A model generated the notes under the pieces. It ran no database searches. It had not been told where the DNA came from and worked only from the letters and a program-made list of their open reading frames with translations. Source: Proteles cristata cristata (lineage: Eukaryota > Chordata > Mammalia > Carnivora > Hyaenidae). Taken from it: a stretch of DNA of 64,000 nucleotides. Below are positions 20,081 through 31,349 of this stretch, one piece after another; position 1 is the first letter of the stretch; the number at the start of each line of letters is the position of its first letter. Where the stretch lies: positions 620,001-684,000 of the forward strand of contig JAESUZ010002387.1 in NCBI GenBank assembly GCA_017311185.1. Direction: 5' to 3'. The translations under genes and the position numbers were made by a program.

Positions 20081-22279
20081 GGATATAATAAAACCCAATT
20101 ACCTCATCATTCCCCAACGTTCTTGCACATCTACCCCGCAATTGTAATTATTGGTCATTATCACAGGAAATTCTTGATTTTCCTTCTGGCCTTGCTGACC
20201 ACCTCCCATAAGTTTTCGTTCCTCATTGGGCCCGCCCCCTGTGAGAATGCAGACAGATTCTGGCTTCCCCAGCCCATCAGCTCTATGCTTTGGATAAAGA
20301 TGTGGGGGGACTCGTATGGTGAAAGTCGAAGAAAGGCTGGAGCAAGACAGCAAAGCTCACTCAGTCCCACTCAGGACCGCAGAAGGAGGTGCTGGCGGGG
20401 CTGGTGATTGGTGCCAATGCGAGGGCCCAGCTCCAGTGCGTCCTTACAAGATGTCCCCACTTAGAGCACATGTTTTACATTGTCATTCTATCTTCAGATA
20501 GGTTTATGAGTCCCTCACCTGTACCTAACATTACAGGGACGCTTGCAGTCAGGGTATCCAACGCATCGAAATATCATTATGCCTAAAAATAGCTCCAGAA
20601 TTCCTCTGGGACACGCCCAGTGGCTGCCTGGACAAACGGCCACAGACCCGGAAAGCCCGAGGTCGCCCGGAGCTCCCACCTGATCTTCAAACAACTGTTT
20701 CCACCCATCGCTTCTTGGAACCTATTCCTTCCTCCTGTGATGCAGGCTTCTCAAAAAACTCGCACAATCATAGAATCAGATTGGCATCCCTTCAGCGTCT
20801 CCTACTCACCAGCAGCTGTGACAATGATGCATGTGCTATCTCATTCCCTCCTTCACTTTACAGCCTATCGGGGCCGACTTTCCATATCTACCTCTACCCC
20901 TATCACCTACATCTAAATCTGTCTTCTTCTCCACTTGGGAAGACTCTATTAGCAGGAAAAACAGAGCAGATTCCGTTCAGAAAGACTATCAAGGAATTCC
21001 CCTGTCTTTTTTCTCTCTGTTCCATAAGTCTTCGGGACTAGATGTTTTCCTGTGTCCCCAGTGATGCTCAAAAATAAGAGAAGCAGAGGCAAAAAATGCT
21101 GTTCTTCCTAAATCAGCTGCTTATTCTATTTATCTGGCCTCTCTGAGAGAGTACTGCTGATTCTTAAATATTCAGGCCTTTAAACTACCCTGTAGCTTAA
21201 TGAACACAAATTCTTCAGATTCCAGATTCTTTGATTCTAGAAACTTTGAATAGACATTAGCTCAGTAAAAAGCACCATTTGCTAAATATTAGACCTTACT
21301 AATCTGGAATCCCAGAATTGTCCATACAATTTCATGCGAAAACCCCAAGTTCGGCTTTTGATTTGCCTTAAAGTTCTGATTTCTCAGAAAGTCCCTTGAC
21401 TCTCTAGCCAGTGCCATCATGAGCTTCGGGGTCCCGCTCAACACCAAGCCCCCAAGTGCCCACCCATACAACACACGATCCATCCTTGAGATAAATTCAC
21501 AATGGCCTCCTTGCCTCCGGCAGCTGCCGAACATTTCGCCTATTCTCTGCTCCCCACAGAAACACACAGCTGGCGTCTGTGCCTGCAATTCCAAGCCGCT
21601 TTGCATACCACCACACAAAACTGTAAATGAGGAGGGCTCCACTTTGTCTGCTCAGGTCCTCTGTGCCCTTCCCTGCCCTTCCGGAAGGGTCGCAGCCAGC
21701 CATCTCCACCCTGCACACACTTCTGAAACTTCTTCATAGTCACACGTATTGGCCCAAAGCCTCAGCAATTAGTCTCCAACAGCCCTATAAATGAGCACCT
21801 GGCGAGGTGTCCTAGGTCTTGTGAAAAGTCAGAGGGCGTCAAAGAGATGCTTAGTATATGGCGCCTCTCCCTTCTTTGTTAAGACTGTTTGGGTTTCATG
21901 GAAACCAGTGTGCATAGGAAAACGCAGGCAGCTGCTCGGCCCCTCGGCTTGCACCAGTGTTTCTCTGGAGCTATATGAGGCATGTAAGCAAACCTCTTCC
22001 ATTTCTGGGGCCCCCCAGAAGCATTCCCTGAATTCCAGCATTTAATATCAACTGCAGTGTTGAGGAAAAAAATAGAGCGCTCCAGGCGAAGGGCCTCTGA
22101 GTCCTCCACCAATGATAGAGAGTAGTTTTTCCTTGTTCTGGTTGGTTCTGGGGTCGTCCTGGAGGATTTGACCATCAAAAAGATGAAATACAATACAAAA
22201 CAAGAGAGCCTTGGGTGCTCAGAACAACAGAAGGGTGGGTGATGAGAGGGGTAGGTGGAGATCATGTGAGTTTGAATGA
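20081..22279. other. Unassigned segment
   Basis: No recognised repeat or gene over about 2.2 kb. Frames of 100-118 codons (such as 20051-20407 and 21289-21642) are unmatched to any family I know, and several overlap frames on the other strand. Confidence 0.5.
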
Positions 22280-23720
22280 CTGGGATTGACAAGGAGCACC
22301 TCGCGTAGCGCTCGGCCCTCGGGGCTCCCTGAGCGCCGATGTGACTCCCCACGGCCGCTCGAGATTCCTCGGACCCACACAGACCATCCTGTTGAGTCCA
22401 AGGATGTGAGAAAGTGTCAAGGACACCTGTTTTCTCCTTTCACCCACGTCCTGCCCTCCGCCTTGTAAGATCTGAGAGGTAACACCACGTGGTGGGGTCC
22501 AGGGTCCCAGCACTGGGTCCCAGCTGTGCCACCAGCATGTTCTGCAAAAGTCTCAGCTACTGTCTGCTCTCTCGTCTTCTCTGCAGCAGAAAGGTCCCCG
22601 CTCACAACCGGAGGCTGCTCGGAAGCCGAGAAGGCGCAGCAGCCCAGAACCTGCTCCCCTCCAGCAAGCGTTTTCCAGAAGGCCCTGTGCTGAAAGGCTG
22701 GAATTGCCTGGGCCCCCACCTCCCCGGTCACCCTGCCCTGAGGCCTCCCCACAGACGTGCCCAGCACAGACTTCCTGTTAACCTTTCCCCCCAATCATAC
22801 CCGCGCTTATGCGGGTTGGGGGGGCTTAAGGGCAGAGCTTCATGTCCCCTCAGCACAAGACATTTGGGAATTCCTGGCCTTTTCAGTTTTAAAATGCACT
22901 TTTTAAAGATGTTCCCTGATAAACAAAGCTCCACGGAGATTTTTTTTTCTGGGACCCTGAAAGAAAGGTGCCTCTTTCTCCCTATTTAAATGAGACCCGA
23001 ATTCCTTGCTTATTCCACTTAGGGCCTTGCTTCCCAAACAGCACGGAGAGGCCAGTGTTGAGCATGAGACACCCCAGCAGGGGGCGGGAGGAGGAAGGAG
23101 CGGCCCGGGTGCCCTGCCCCCCACCCCCACATGCCCCAGCCCTGCCGGGACCTGAGCACTGAGGACGGTGCTCCTCCTGATCTTCCCGCGTTTAGACGGG
23201 CCTCGACCTAAAGCCTCAGGAGGTGCGGCCCCAGGAAGAGAGATGGTCCGCACGGCACCAACGAGTTAGAAGCGCATCACGCAAACGTGCTTGGGCGGAA
23301 TGAGAGCAAGAAATTAAAGTCAACCGAGGGCAAGGGTCGCAGCCTCACACCCGAGGGCAGGGAGGCAGGTAGCCCCTAGTCTGCGCTCCGCTGTCTGCCC
23401 TCGGCACATGCCCTTCCTCCACCCCTCCCTCTTCACCTGCACCTTTCCCCCTCATCCCCTCCTCCCTCCTGTCCTCGCTCCGCCCTCTGGGGCTCTCACA
23501 CTCTCTAGACCACGTGTCCCTTCCCGTGGGGCCAGGCTCTGAGGAACCGCTGCCTTCAGGTCCTGAGGCCACCTCAGAACCAGCAGAAGGGACAGAGTCT
23601 GGACTCCCAGAGAGCTGTAACCCCAGACTCCCCGGGGGCCACCTGCAGTTGAAGCAGGCCGACTCAGGCACCAGTCCCGCCTGCCGCCAACAGGCCACCG
23701 GGGACTCAGTGCAGGGCCAC
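22280..23720. other. GC- and CpG-rich segment
   Basis: The richest GC stretch in the window. CpGs are clustered at about 22299-22375 and 23090-23340 (for example CGCGTAGCGCTCGG). Long open frames (up to 166 codons at 22489-22989) occur on both strands over the same DNA, as expected from few stop codons. It could be a weak or decayed CpG island or just a GC-rich patch. No initiator, splice pattern or protein signature supports a gene. Confidence 0.45.
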
Positions 23721-24190
23721 CGAGGTGCTCACTGTGAGCAAAGAAAGAAAAGACAAAAACCGGGAAGAAGTTCCCCACTACAAGCTGTTTTCTAATAAAG
23801 GGCGAGTAATATTGAAATGCCATCAGCCAAACCCAGAAAAGGGAAGCTTGGACTGTGGGAAGAATCAACCACCAGCCTGCAGGTACAGCTAATAAATGTT
23901 CAAGGCTTCACGAGCTCGTGAAAAAGAAGAGGAGAATAGGGTCGAAGCAAGCTAAGAACTCCGACACAGTTCCGTGAAGTTATGTGCTTAATCAGATCCA
24001 GACACACACCTGGGGCTCTGCCCCCTTCCGACACTCGCTGTGCTTGCAAACATCCTCATACTGGGATCACTGGGAGTTTCTCCTTCCACCCACAACCAGA
24101 AGACTATCCACAGGACCCTAAAAGGCTCTCTGCCCTGCTTTAGGCCGGAGTGGCACTGACACAATGATCAGAACAAGGACCAGGACTCTA
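23721..24190. other. No recognisable feature
   Basis: Unique-looking sequence of mixed composition with no repeat match. Confidence 0.55.
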
Positions 24191-24198
24191 GGGTATTT

Positions 24199-24413
24199 TC
24201 TTTTTTAACGTTTGTTTATTATGGAGAGAGAGAGAGACAGAGCATGAGCTGGGGCGGGGAGGACAGAGAGAGGGGCAGACGCAGAATCCAAAGCAGGCTC
24301 CAGGCTCTGGGCTGTCAGCACAGAGCCGGACGCGGGGTCCAAACCCACAAACCGTGAGATCATGACCTGAGTCAAAGTCAGATGCTTAACCGACTGAGCC
24401 GCCCCGGCGCCCC
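24199..24413 (-). mobile_element. CAN SINE
   Basis: Minus-strand copy: T-run and AACGTTTGTTTATTATGG, GA-rich middle, GGGCTGTCAGCACAGAGCC, and head ending GCCGCCCCGGCGCCCC. No clear duplication is visible, so the insertion ends may have decayed. Confidence 0.92.
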
Positions 24414-24499
24414 TCAAGGACGTTTCCTTACATGGAAAACATGTCTGTGTTGCAGACTGACAGGTTATACCACAAACAAGTGTGCACACATGGGTCTAT

Positions 24500-24640
24500 A
24501 CGTCTGTGCGTGTGTGTGTGTGTGACTGTGTGTGGCCATGTGTGTATGTGTGTGTCTGTATGTCTGCGTGTGTGTATGTGTGTGGCTGTGCGTATGTACC
24601 TGCATGGGTGTGTGTCATATATGGAGATGTGTGCGTACCT
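24500..24640. repeat. Imperfect TG microsatellite
   Basis: About 140 bases of TG/TATG/TCTG repeats with several interruptions. The Cys/Val-rich frames over it (for example 24432-24803) are repeat translations. Confidence 0.92.
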
Positions 24641-25695
24641 CGAAGACACAGAGTACATGCTCCTGCCTCGACACACCCACATCCACACTTACATGTTTGA
24701 ATATAGCCCTTCCTTACAGAAGTCCACAGGCACCTGCAAGGGACCCCGCGCTTGCCCAGCCACCAACTCAGCCACGCAGCTCGGAGACAAATATTCGTGG
24801 TAGAGTCATTTCTTCCAGACAGTCTGTGTCTTTAATGGAAATGCCAAAAGTACCTTAGGTGGGCAGCCTGCTCAGGAAACCTCATCAGATTGCTTCAAGA
24901 TTTCCTCAGCCTTCACTCAAAATACTAACCGCATCGCAACCATGTGAAAGTCGAATCCCACAAAGTAGATGGGTCTGCTTTAAATTTCTATATAATTGGA
25001 AAAATGAGACAAATTCTTTAAAATTTGATTCTGATTTGCTCTGGACTTTTATGGATTTTGTAGCTAATCAACCAAGATAGTACTTATTTCATTCTTCCCT
25101 TAAACCTGTACAACAAGTATATATCCTTTATTGGTGAATAAAGATGATTGATAGATATTAGTACGTTCAGGGATTGTTGTTATTTAAACTTAGGTTGTTT
25201 ATTTAAATTTTTATCAAACAGGAAGGAGAAGTAACAGCAATTATTTAACCGGCCATTAACATACTGAAAATGCTCTGGAGATTTATGTAGTGATTTAAAA
25301 AATCATTACAATTTTTTGCTTTGTCTACAGCATTAGGGAATTTTTTTTGTTGTTCATTTTGTGAGTTGTAAAAACCAAAAAGTTAAAAAGAAGAAAAATG
25401 CTTTCCTTGAGGCAAACCCCCTTCGCATGGCAACCAGTGACTGTGGGATCCGTGCAGAGGAGCAAATGAGCAAGACCTAAACTCGAGAAAGGAAAGAAAG
25501 AAGGAAATCTACAAACCCTGCTGAAACAAAAATGGAAGGAAATGTGGCTTTTGAAACAGGACCATCTTAACCAGATCCTCCTGCCATTTTTGAGCCACAC
25601 AGATCGCTTATACGCTTACATTATCTGGGCACAAAGGCTGAATTAAAATCAAATAAATGATATAGGTTCCAAATTTATTGGAGTAGAACTAACAT
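24641..25695. other. No recognisable feature
   Basis: Sequence becomes AT-rich from about 24900 to 25350. No repeat family or gene signature identified. Confidence 0.55.
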
Positions 25696-25711
25696 TCGTC
25701 TTCTCATTTTT

Positions 25712-25921
25712 TTTTTTAATGTTTTACTTATTTCTAGGAGAGAGAGAGACAGCGTGAGCAGGGGAAGGTCAGAGAGAGAGGGAGTCACAGACTGAAACAG
25801 GCTCCAGGCTCCGAGCTGGCAGTCAGCACAGAGCCCGACGCGGGGCCCGAACCCACGAACCGCGAGATCATGACCCAAGTGAAAGTCGGACGCCCAACCG
25901 ACTAAGCCACCCAGGCGCCCC
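25712..25921 (-). mobile_element. CAN SINE, young subfamily
   Basis: Minus-strand full-length copy with TTATTTCTAGGAGAG, GAGTCACAGACTGAAAC and CTGGCAGTCAGCAC marks and a head ending CCACCCAGGCGCCCC. Perfect 16-bp TSD, TCGTCTTCTCATTTTT, at 25696-25711 and 25922-25937. Very close to the other young copies. Confidence 0.97.
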
Positions 25922-25937
25922 TCGTCTTCTCATTTTT

Positions 25938-26894
25938 AACGTAAGGCAAGACTCTGGGTTTGAAGACGTAGGCTGCGGTCGACATTCCCACAATTTAACA
26001 CCCTTTCATCTGAGGCAGTGTCTGGTTCAAGGTGGTCCACAATACCCTCTTTATCCACCTCTTTCCAAGGCATATTCCTAGCGTGTGGGACTTTTATAGC
26101 CTTTGGGACAAGACTAGGGATTTTAAGTAAGAAAACCTTAGCCCTTCAGTGGGCAAATCCAAGCCTGGAAATTTGGGAGCACAACGCTACACAGCCCCAG
26201 ATTTCTTTTACCTCTTTCAGACAACTCATTTTCAATTTGCAACAAATAATTTATAGTTAGAACTTAATGCCTGCTAGACCATGGTCATTGGAAACACATG
26301 TCGATCCTGTCGTGGCTTCAGAAACAATCAGAAGTCATTTTATTTCCCATTTCAAAGACCAAAACAGTAGCTTACATTTTTAATACATAACCAATTGTTT
26401 AAAAACATCTGGAGAGCCATACCTTTCAGAGTTTATAGGCAGATTCTTTCTTTAAAGGCAAATAGGAAAATCTTATGAGGTCTCTTTCCTACAGATTCAA
26501 TACTCTCCAGTCTGCTGGTAGAATTCTTTTGCCTGGTTACTCACTGTTTCCATATTATTCAGACTAGAGATACATCAGGAGTATAACACCATTGCAAATA
26601 AAAATTATTCTGCCTTGGATTATCCATTAAATCTCATGCTTTTCTTCATCATTTAGTACCATCAAAACACACACAGAAGCACACACACAGAGATGCAGAT
26701 GGCAAAGAATATAAATGGGGTCAATGGCAGCATCCCCCACCAAAGGACTCTCCGTTGGCCATTCCATTCTCTCATGAAGAACCACTGGCCTGTAGAAAAC
26801 ACAGACTCTGTTTCAGAATCCTTCCTGAAAAGTGGCAAGTCTATAAGAACCTACATTTCAAAATGTCTTTGAGTGCGATAATGTACAAGATGTT

Positions 26895-26895
<1 letters not shown>
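25938..26895. other. No recognisable feature
   Basis: AT-rich unique-looking DNA. A short ACACACACAGAAGCACACACACA run lies near 26669. Confidence 0.55.
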
Positions 26896-26936
<41 letters not shown>

Positions 26937-26941
26937 CGCGT
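26896..26941. repeat. TG-CG alternating dinucleotide tract
   Basis: An uninterrupted TG run of about 16 units joined directly to about six CG units. The whole tract alternates purine and pyrimidine. Confidence 0.95.
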
Positions 26942-28278
26942 GAATTTTAGAGGCAATCCATCCATACGTTTACAATTGTCTTCCCAAGTCTCAGCTCTGT
27001 ACAATTGCTGCTTTCTACAGCCAACCCAAAAACCCCTGTGCTGACTCAAGGCTAACTTTCAGGGACATTATTCTTCTGTATTAATTGCGTTAAACCCTTT
27101 CAACTCAAGTGTTAAAAGCAGTCTATCATCAGAGCACGGTGGTAATATTATGAGTCGTGGAATTACAGGCGGGGCTTTAACGACCTAGAAAATTCTCTAG
27201 AATCCTGTTTCTGAAAAGTTGGTTTTCAAGTGGGCTCTCGACAGTCTCGATTCAGGGAAACTATGCTGTTGGCAGAGAGTTTGTGTCTCCCATCATTTTC
27301 AATTTCCCTGCCCAGTGGGGGGACGTTCCTTCCCCGCCTGCAGGTACCGCATTGCGCTCCCGCAGTTTTCTCTCAAACCTCCACCACCAGAAGGAGAAGA
27401 CTCTCAGCTCCTGTGTACATAAGTATATTTGTTTTCAAAATACATCTGTCAACCCAGAAGAGCAATCACTGTCAAGGTCTCAGCATCCGTCTCCAAAGTT
27501 GGTGCCACTGACATCTTCATAAGGAGATGCCACTGAGAAGTCCAGTGAGCGAGGAAGAGCCTGCCCACATCATACCAGTGAATGCAGTCCCTCGGTTAAG
27601 ACTGAAAATGACACCCTGCACAACTCCCTATGGTTTGTGACTTGCCCTTCCCAAGTCGTGCTCTAATACCATGCTGATTCTCCTGTGGGGCCGCAAACCT
27701 GCTTTGGTGACTTTGTCTTCAGCTTGGCATCACTTTGTTCATTACTTTCGTTACATTTGTATATGACCAGCTATAAAACCAACCTTGAGAGAGTTTATGA
27801 ATGCCCCAATTCCAGAACAATATACTGGGCTGAAACAAACATGATGAGAAGGCTTACCCTAACTCCACTTTAAGACACTAGCCATCAGCCCTGCAATCAC
27901 GAATTCATTCTTCCCTTCTTCTAATGTTTGAAGCTGCTGACACTGACAAATGGTTCTCTCTGTTTGTGGTCATTTAAATCTATGATTTTCTTTCCCCCTG
28001 TTCCCCCTGGCAGTCTTTACAGCCAAACACATTCTGAGCAGTAATTAAGAGTCTAAGATCTTTTTCCACAGGCTCTTTTACCTCACCCTCCCGGTTACCT
28101 TTGTCCTTTGCCTCTTGGTGGTCAAAACGGTGGGTGCTCATGGAGGAAACCTCCAGAATATGGCGAGAAGATTGAGTGATAAGAGTTATAAAGGTTGGAG
28201 AATTTTGGAAAAATTACTCCAGCCCTTTTTTCCCCCTCTAATTCATTCTTCCAGTACCTAATAAAGTATAAGTGCATT
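26942..28278. other. No recognisable feature
   Basis: No repeat or gene recognised over 1.3 kb. The frames at 27219-27522 overlap in all three + frames and are not supported. Confidence 0.55.
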
Positions 28279-28293
28279 TGCTAACATCTCTTT

Positions 28294-28327
28294 TTTTTTT
28301 TAATTTTTTAAATGTTTTTATTTATTT

Positions 28328-28362
<35 letters not shown>

Positions 28363-28500
28363 CATGAGCAGGGGAGAGTCAGAGACAGAGGGAGATACAG
28401 AATCTGAAGCAGGCTCCAAGCTCTGAGCTGGCTGTTAGCACAGCTAACACGGCCTGAGCTGAAGTCAGATGCTCAACTGACTGAGCCACCCAGGCGCCCC
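28294..28500 (-). mobile_element. CAN SINE with internal deletion
   Basis: Minus-strand copy with a long GA run at 28330-28360. The element jumps from CTGTTAGCACAGCTAACAC straight to GGCCTGAGCTGAAGTCAG, so about 40 bases of head including the B box are missing. The flanking TSD (TGCTAACATCTCTTT at 28279-28293, TGCTAACGTCTCTTT at 28501-28515) differs at one base. Confidence 0.93.
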
Positions 28501-28660
28501 TGCTAACGTCTCTTTGACACTCAGACACCTAGCTGTCCCCTTTCCAGGACCATTTCTCAAATAACATCTCACTCCCAACATGTTCAAAAGCAAACACACA
28601 CAAACCCAGCAGAAGTTACTCAAGCTCTCAGTCCAGAAAACATGGACTCATTCTTAACTA

Positions 28661-28998
28661 CAGTTGACCCTTGAACAACATGACTTTGAACTCCATGGGT
28701 CCACTTATATGTGGATTTTCTTAAATAAATACAGTACAGTATTGTACATATGTTTTCTCTTCCTAATGATTTTCTTAATAGCCTTTCTTTTCTCTAGTTT
28801 ACTGTGTTGTAAGAATACAGTGTATCATGCATGTGACATACAAAACATGTGTTAATCAACTGCTTATTTTATTGGTGAGGCTTCTGGTCAACAGCAGGCC
28901 ATTAGTAGGTAAGTTTGTGGGGGCGTCAGAATCTATACTCAGATTTTCACCTGTGTAAGGTGGTGCCCCTAACCCTCAGGATGTTCAAGGATCAACAG
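28661..28998 (+). mobile_element. MER2 (non-autonomous Tigger-type DNA transposon)
   Basis: Complete MER2. It starts CAGTTGACCCTTGAACAAC and ends GTTCAAGGATCAACAG, the inverted terminal repeat with one or two changes. Both ends abut TA (28659-28660 and 28999-29000), the target duplicated by Tc1/mariner-type elements. Internal marks are AATAAATACAGTACAGTA and CTTCTGGTCAACAG. At 338 bp it is almost the consensus length. It encodes nothing and was mobilised by a pogo-like transposase. Confidence 0.93.
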
Positions 28999-29040
28999 TA
29001 TTCTCTTTCTCTCACACTCACCTTCAACAACTTCTGTCTT

Positions 29041-29640
29041 CCCATTTCTAAACATATCCTAAATATGATCGCTTTCACCATCTCCATTTCTACCACCCTG
29101 ATCCAAACACCATCATGTCTCACCTGGATAGTTACAACAGCCTCCTAACAGAGCTCTTGGCTTTATGTCTCAAAACCCTCCAGGAGTTTCCATCCCACAG
29201 AGGGAGAAGCCAAAGTCCTCACCGTGACCTGCCCACCCATGCACCCCTGCCCCAATACCCCCTTCACACCAGCTCTGCCTGATTCCCACACCACACGCCA
29301 CGAAGCTTCACAAAAAATACCAAATCAGCTCCCACCACAGGACCCTTATATTTGCCGTTGCTTCTGCTTGGAAAGCTCTTTCCTCAGAAATCTTCATGAC
29401 TGACTTCCTTCCTGTTCCCACTTAAATGTCTCTTAAGCAGGGATGCCTTCCCTAACCACCCCATGTACACTTCACACTTCTTTTCTAATACTCTCTATCC
29501 TGTCACCCTTCTTAATTTTCCTCTACAGTGCTTACTACTCTCTGACATGTTACATATTTATTTTATCTAGCCCCACACTAGGATCTAAACTCCCTGATGG
29601 CGAGTTATTGGGTGCTGATAAATCCAAATCCATAATTCAC
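29041..29640 (+). mobile_element. L2 (LINE2) 3' region
   Basis: Long L2 match in order: CACCTGGATAGTTACAACAG, a CCTCCTAACAG block, AAAACCCTCCAGGAGTTTCC, then CTGCTTGGAAAGCTCTTTCC, TGCCTTCCCTAACCACCCC, GTGCTTACTACTCTCTGACA, ATATTTATTTT and CTAAACTCCCTGATGG. The terminal ATGAATGA-type tail is not clear. It begins about 40 bases after MER2. Confidence 0.85.
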
Positions 29641-29879
29641 CTTCATGCTTGCATCCTTTTTACTGCCTGTCCACACAGTGGGCCACCCAAGGTGTGGAGC
29701 CATAATGGAAATGGTAGCAAGGCCTAAAATCCTTGCACTCCATTGAGCCAGACCATTTGATAGTAAACTCTTTTATTCAGCCAGGGATCCACTCCTCATT
29801 CTCCAGGTACCAGGTAGATTTAAAATAATAGCTGGGAAGACACTAGTGGTGCTGAGTTCATCATTACAATAGACCTATA

Positions 29880-30205
29880 GAGCCCCTAATACTCTTATTT
29901 CTATTTTTTAAATGTTTAGTTATATACTGTGAGGGGGAGGACAGTGAGAGAGGGAGAGAGAAAATCCCAAGCAGGCTCCACGCTGTCAGCACATAGCCTG
30001 ATGACACAGGGCTTGAACCCACGAAGCATGAAATCATGGCCTGAGCCAAAATCAAGAGTCGGTTGCTCAACCAACTAAGCCACCCAGGTGCCCCTCTTAT
30101 TTCTATTTCACACATGATGAGCCAAATTTGCCAGAGGTTAGTCTCCTTGACCAAGGTCACCGAACCAGGATTCCAACCCAGGTCAGTCCAAGGTCCAAGC
30201 TTTGG
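29880..30205 (-). mobile_element. MIR split by a CAN SINE
   Basis: Left of the SINE is CCTAATACTCTTATTTCTATTT. Right of it is GAGGTTAGTCTCCTTGACC, then AAGGTCACCGAACCAGGATTCC and AACCCAGGTCAGTCC. Together they give the minus-strand MIR order, so the SINE landed inside an existing MIR. Confidence 0.7.
29908..30093 (-). mobile_element. CAN SINE, older type, inside MIR
   Basis: Minus-strand copy with head ending AAGCCACCCAGGTGCCC and a shortened middle. TSD CTCTTATTTCTATTT at 29892-29906 and 30094-30108. More diverged than the young subfamily, with a degenerate B box and a decayed tail. Confidence 0.92.
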
Positions 30206-31320
30206 CCAGCACACCACCTTCCAGGATATCAGCTTCATTACCCTTTCTTCATCCCGTTTTCCATGAATGTTTTAACCGTGGCTAACACCAGTCACCACAC
30301 ACAGAGACTTAGGGGCAGCCACTGAATTGGTAGGCAGGGTGGGGGCATTCTCACCTGTTGCTTAAGATGAAGGATATCTCTCTAAGAGCCATTCAAAATG
30401 TCCATAGCTTAGAATTGTTGTAAAGGCCCTGCCTGCTAAAATAGCCAAAACTGTGCCAATAAGTCTGCCCATACACTTTTATTTAATGACTGTCTCCTCC
30501 GCTTTGTAACCAGATAGTTTTTATACAGTGTCCTAAAACTTTCCCCTCCTATTTTCCCTGCAGAGAGTCCATTTATAAATTAGCATGCCATTTGAAGGCA
30601 ACTTAGCCCACAAAGGGCCAATAACATCCTCCTGATGGGAAAATAAAAACAAGGAATGATAATTTAGAATTCCAAGTGTGGAATCCAGTACCAGATGTTC
30701 TCCCCACTGCCTGAGCTTACTTTCCAAGCAAGATGTGGATATAAACTGTATTCGGTGATTATAAACAATAATTAACACAGACTGACAAAGAATGCATCTT
30801 GGATTCCCCAGGAAGCTTCATCCAATAACATCAATAAGAGACAAGAGCTGGAGTTGGGGGCGGTTGGTGTGAAGGGACATGCCCACAAGTAGCTTGTGCA
30901 CCATAAAGGTCCAACGCACCACAACATCTGTTCCCACATCTGATTTTCCAGCTGCTCTGTCTGAGAACCAAGGACCGAAATCGATTTATTTGATGTCAGA
31001 ACCTCAGCTCTCTGAGCCTCCTGGCCCAAAATCTCGGGCGCTAATCAGTGAATGACAAAAGAATGGTTCAGAGATGATCTGGATTCATCAAGTTCAGTGA
31101 AACTAGGTAAAGCTACAGCTTTTTTGCTCTGATTCTGTTGGATTTCACCATGTCTTCATCGGTTTTCTCTTCTCTCAGAAAGCATTCCGGCAGCCCCATC
31201 TCCAGAGTGGGCCACCTTAACTCTTAGGAGCCTTGGCCATTAGAAAGAGCCCCCTATGGCTAACCCTTCCCAGCTCCTGCTTCTTCCTTCTTCTTGTGGT
31301 TCCATATAAAATTACAGATT
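30206..31320. other. No recognisable feature
   Basis: Unique-looking DNA with no repeat match. Small frames only. Confidence 0.55.
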
Positions 31321-31323
31321 GTC

Positions 31324-31349
31324 ATATATATATATATATATATATATTT
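31324..31349. repeat. AT dinucleotide microsatellite
   Basis: About 12 uninterrupted AT units. Confidence 0.95.

Noticed and set aside
22489..22989. 166-codon frame in GC-rich DNA
   Set aside because: Several frames of similar length overlap on both strands, an effect of few stops in GC-rich sequence. No protein family is recognisable.
24432..24858. Cys/Val-rich frames of 72-123 codons
   Set aside because: They translate the TG microsatellite. No independent coding evidence.
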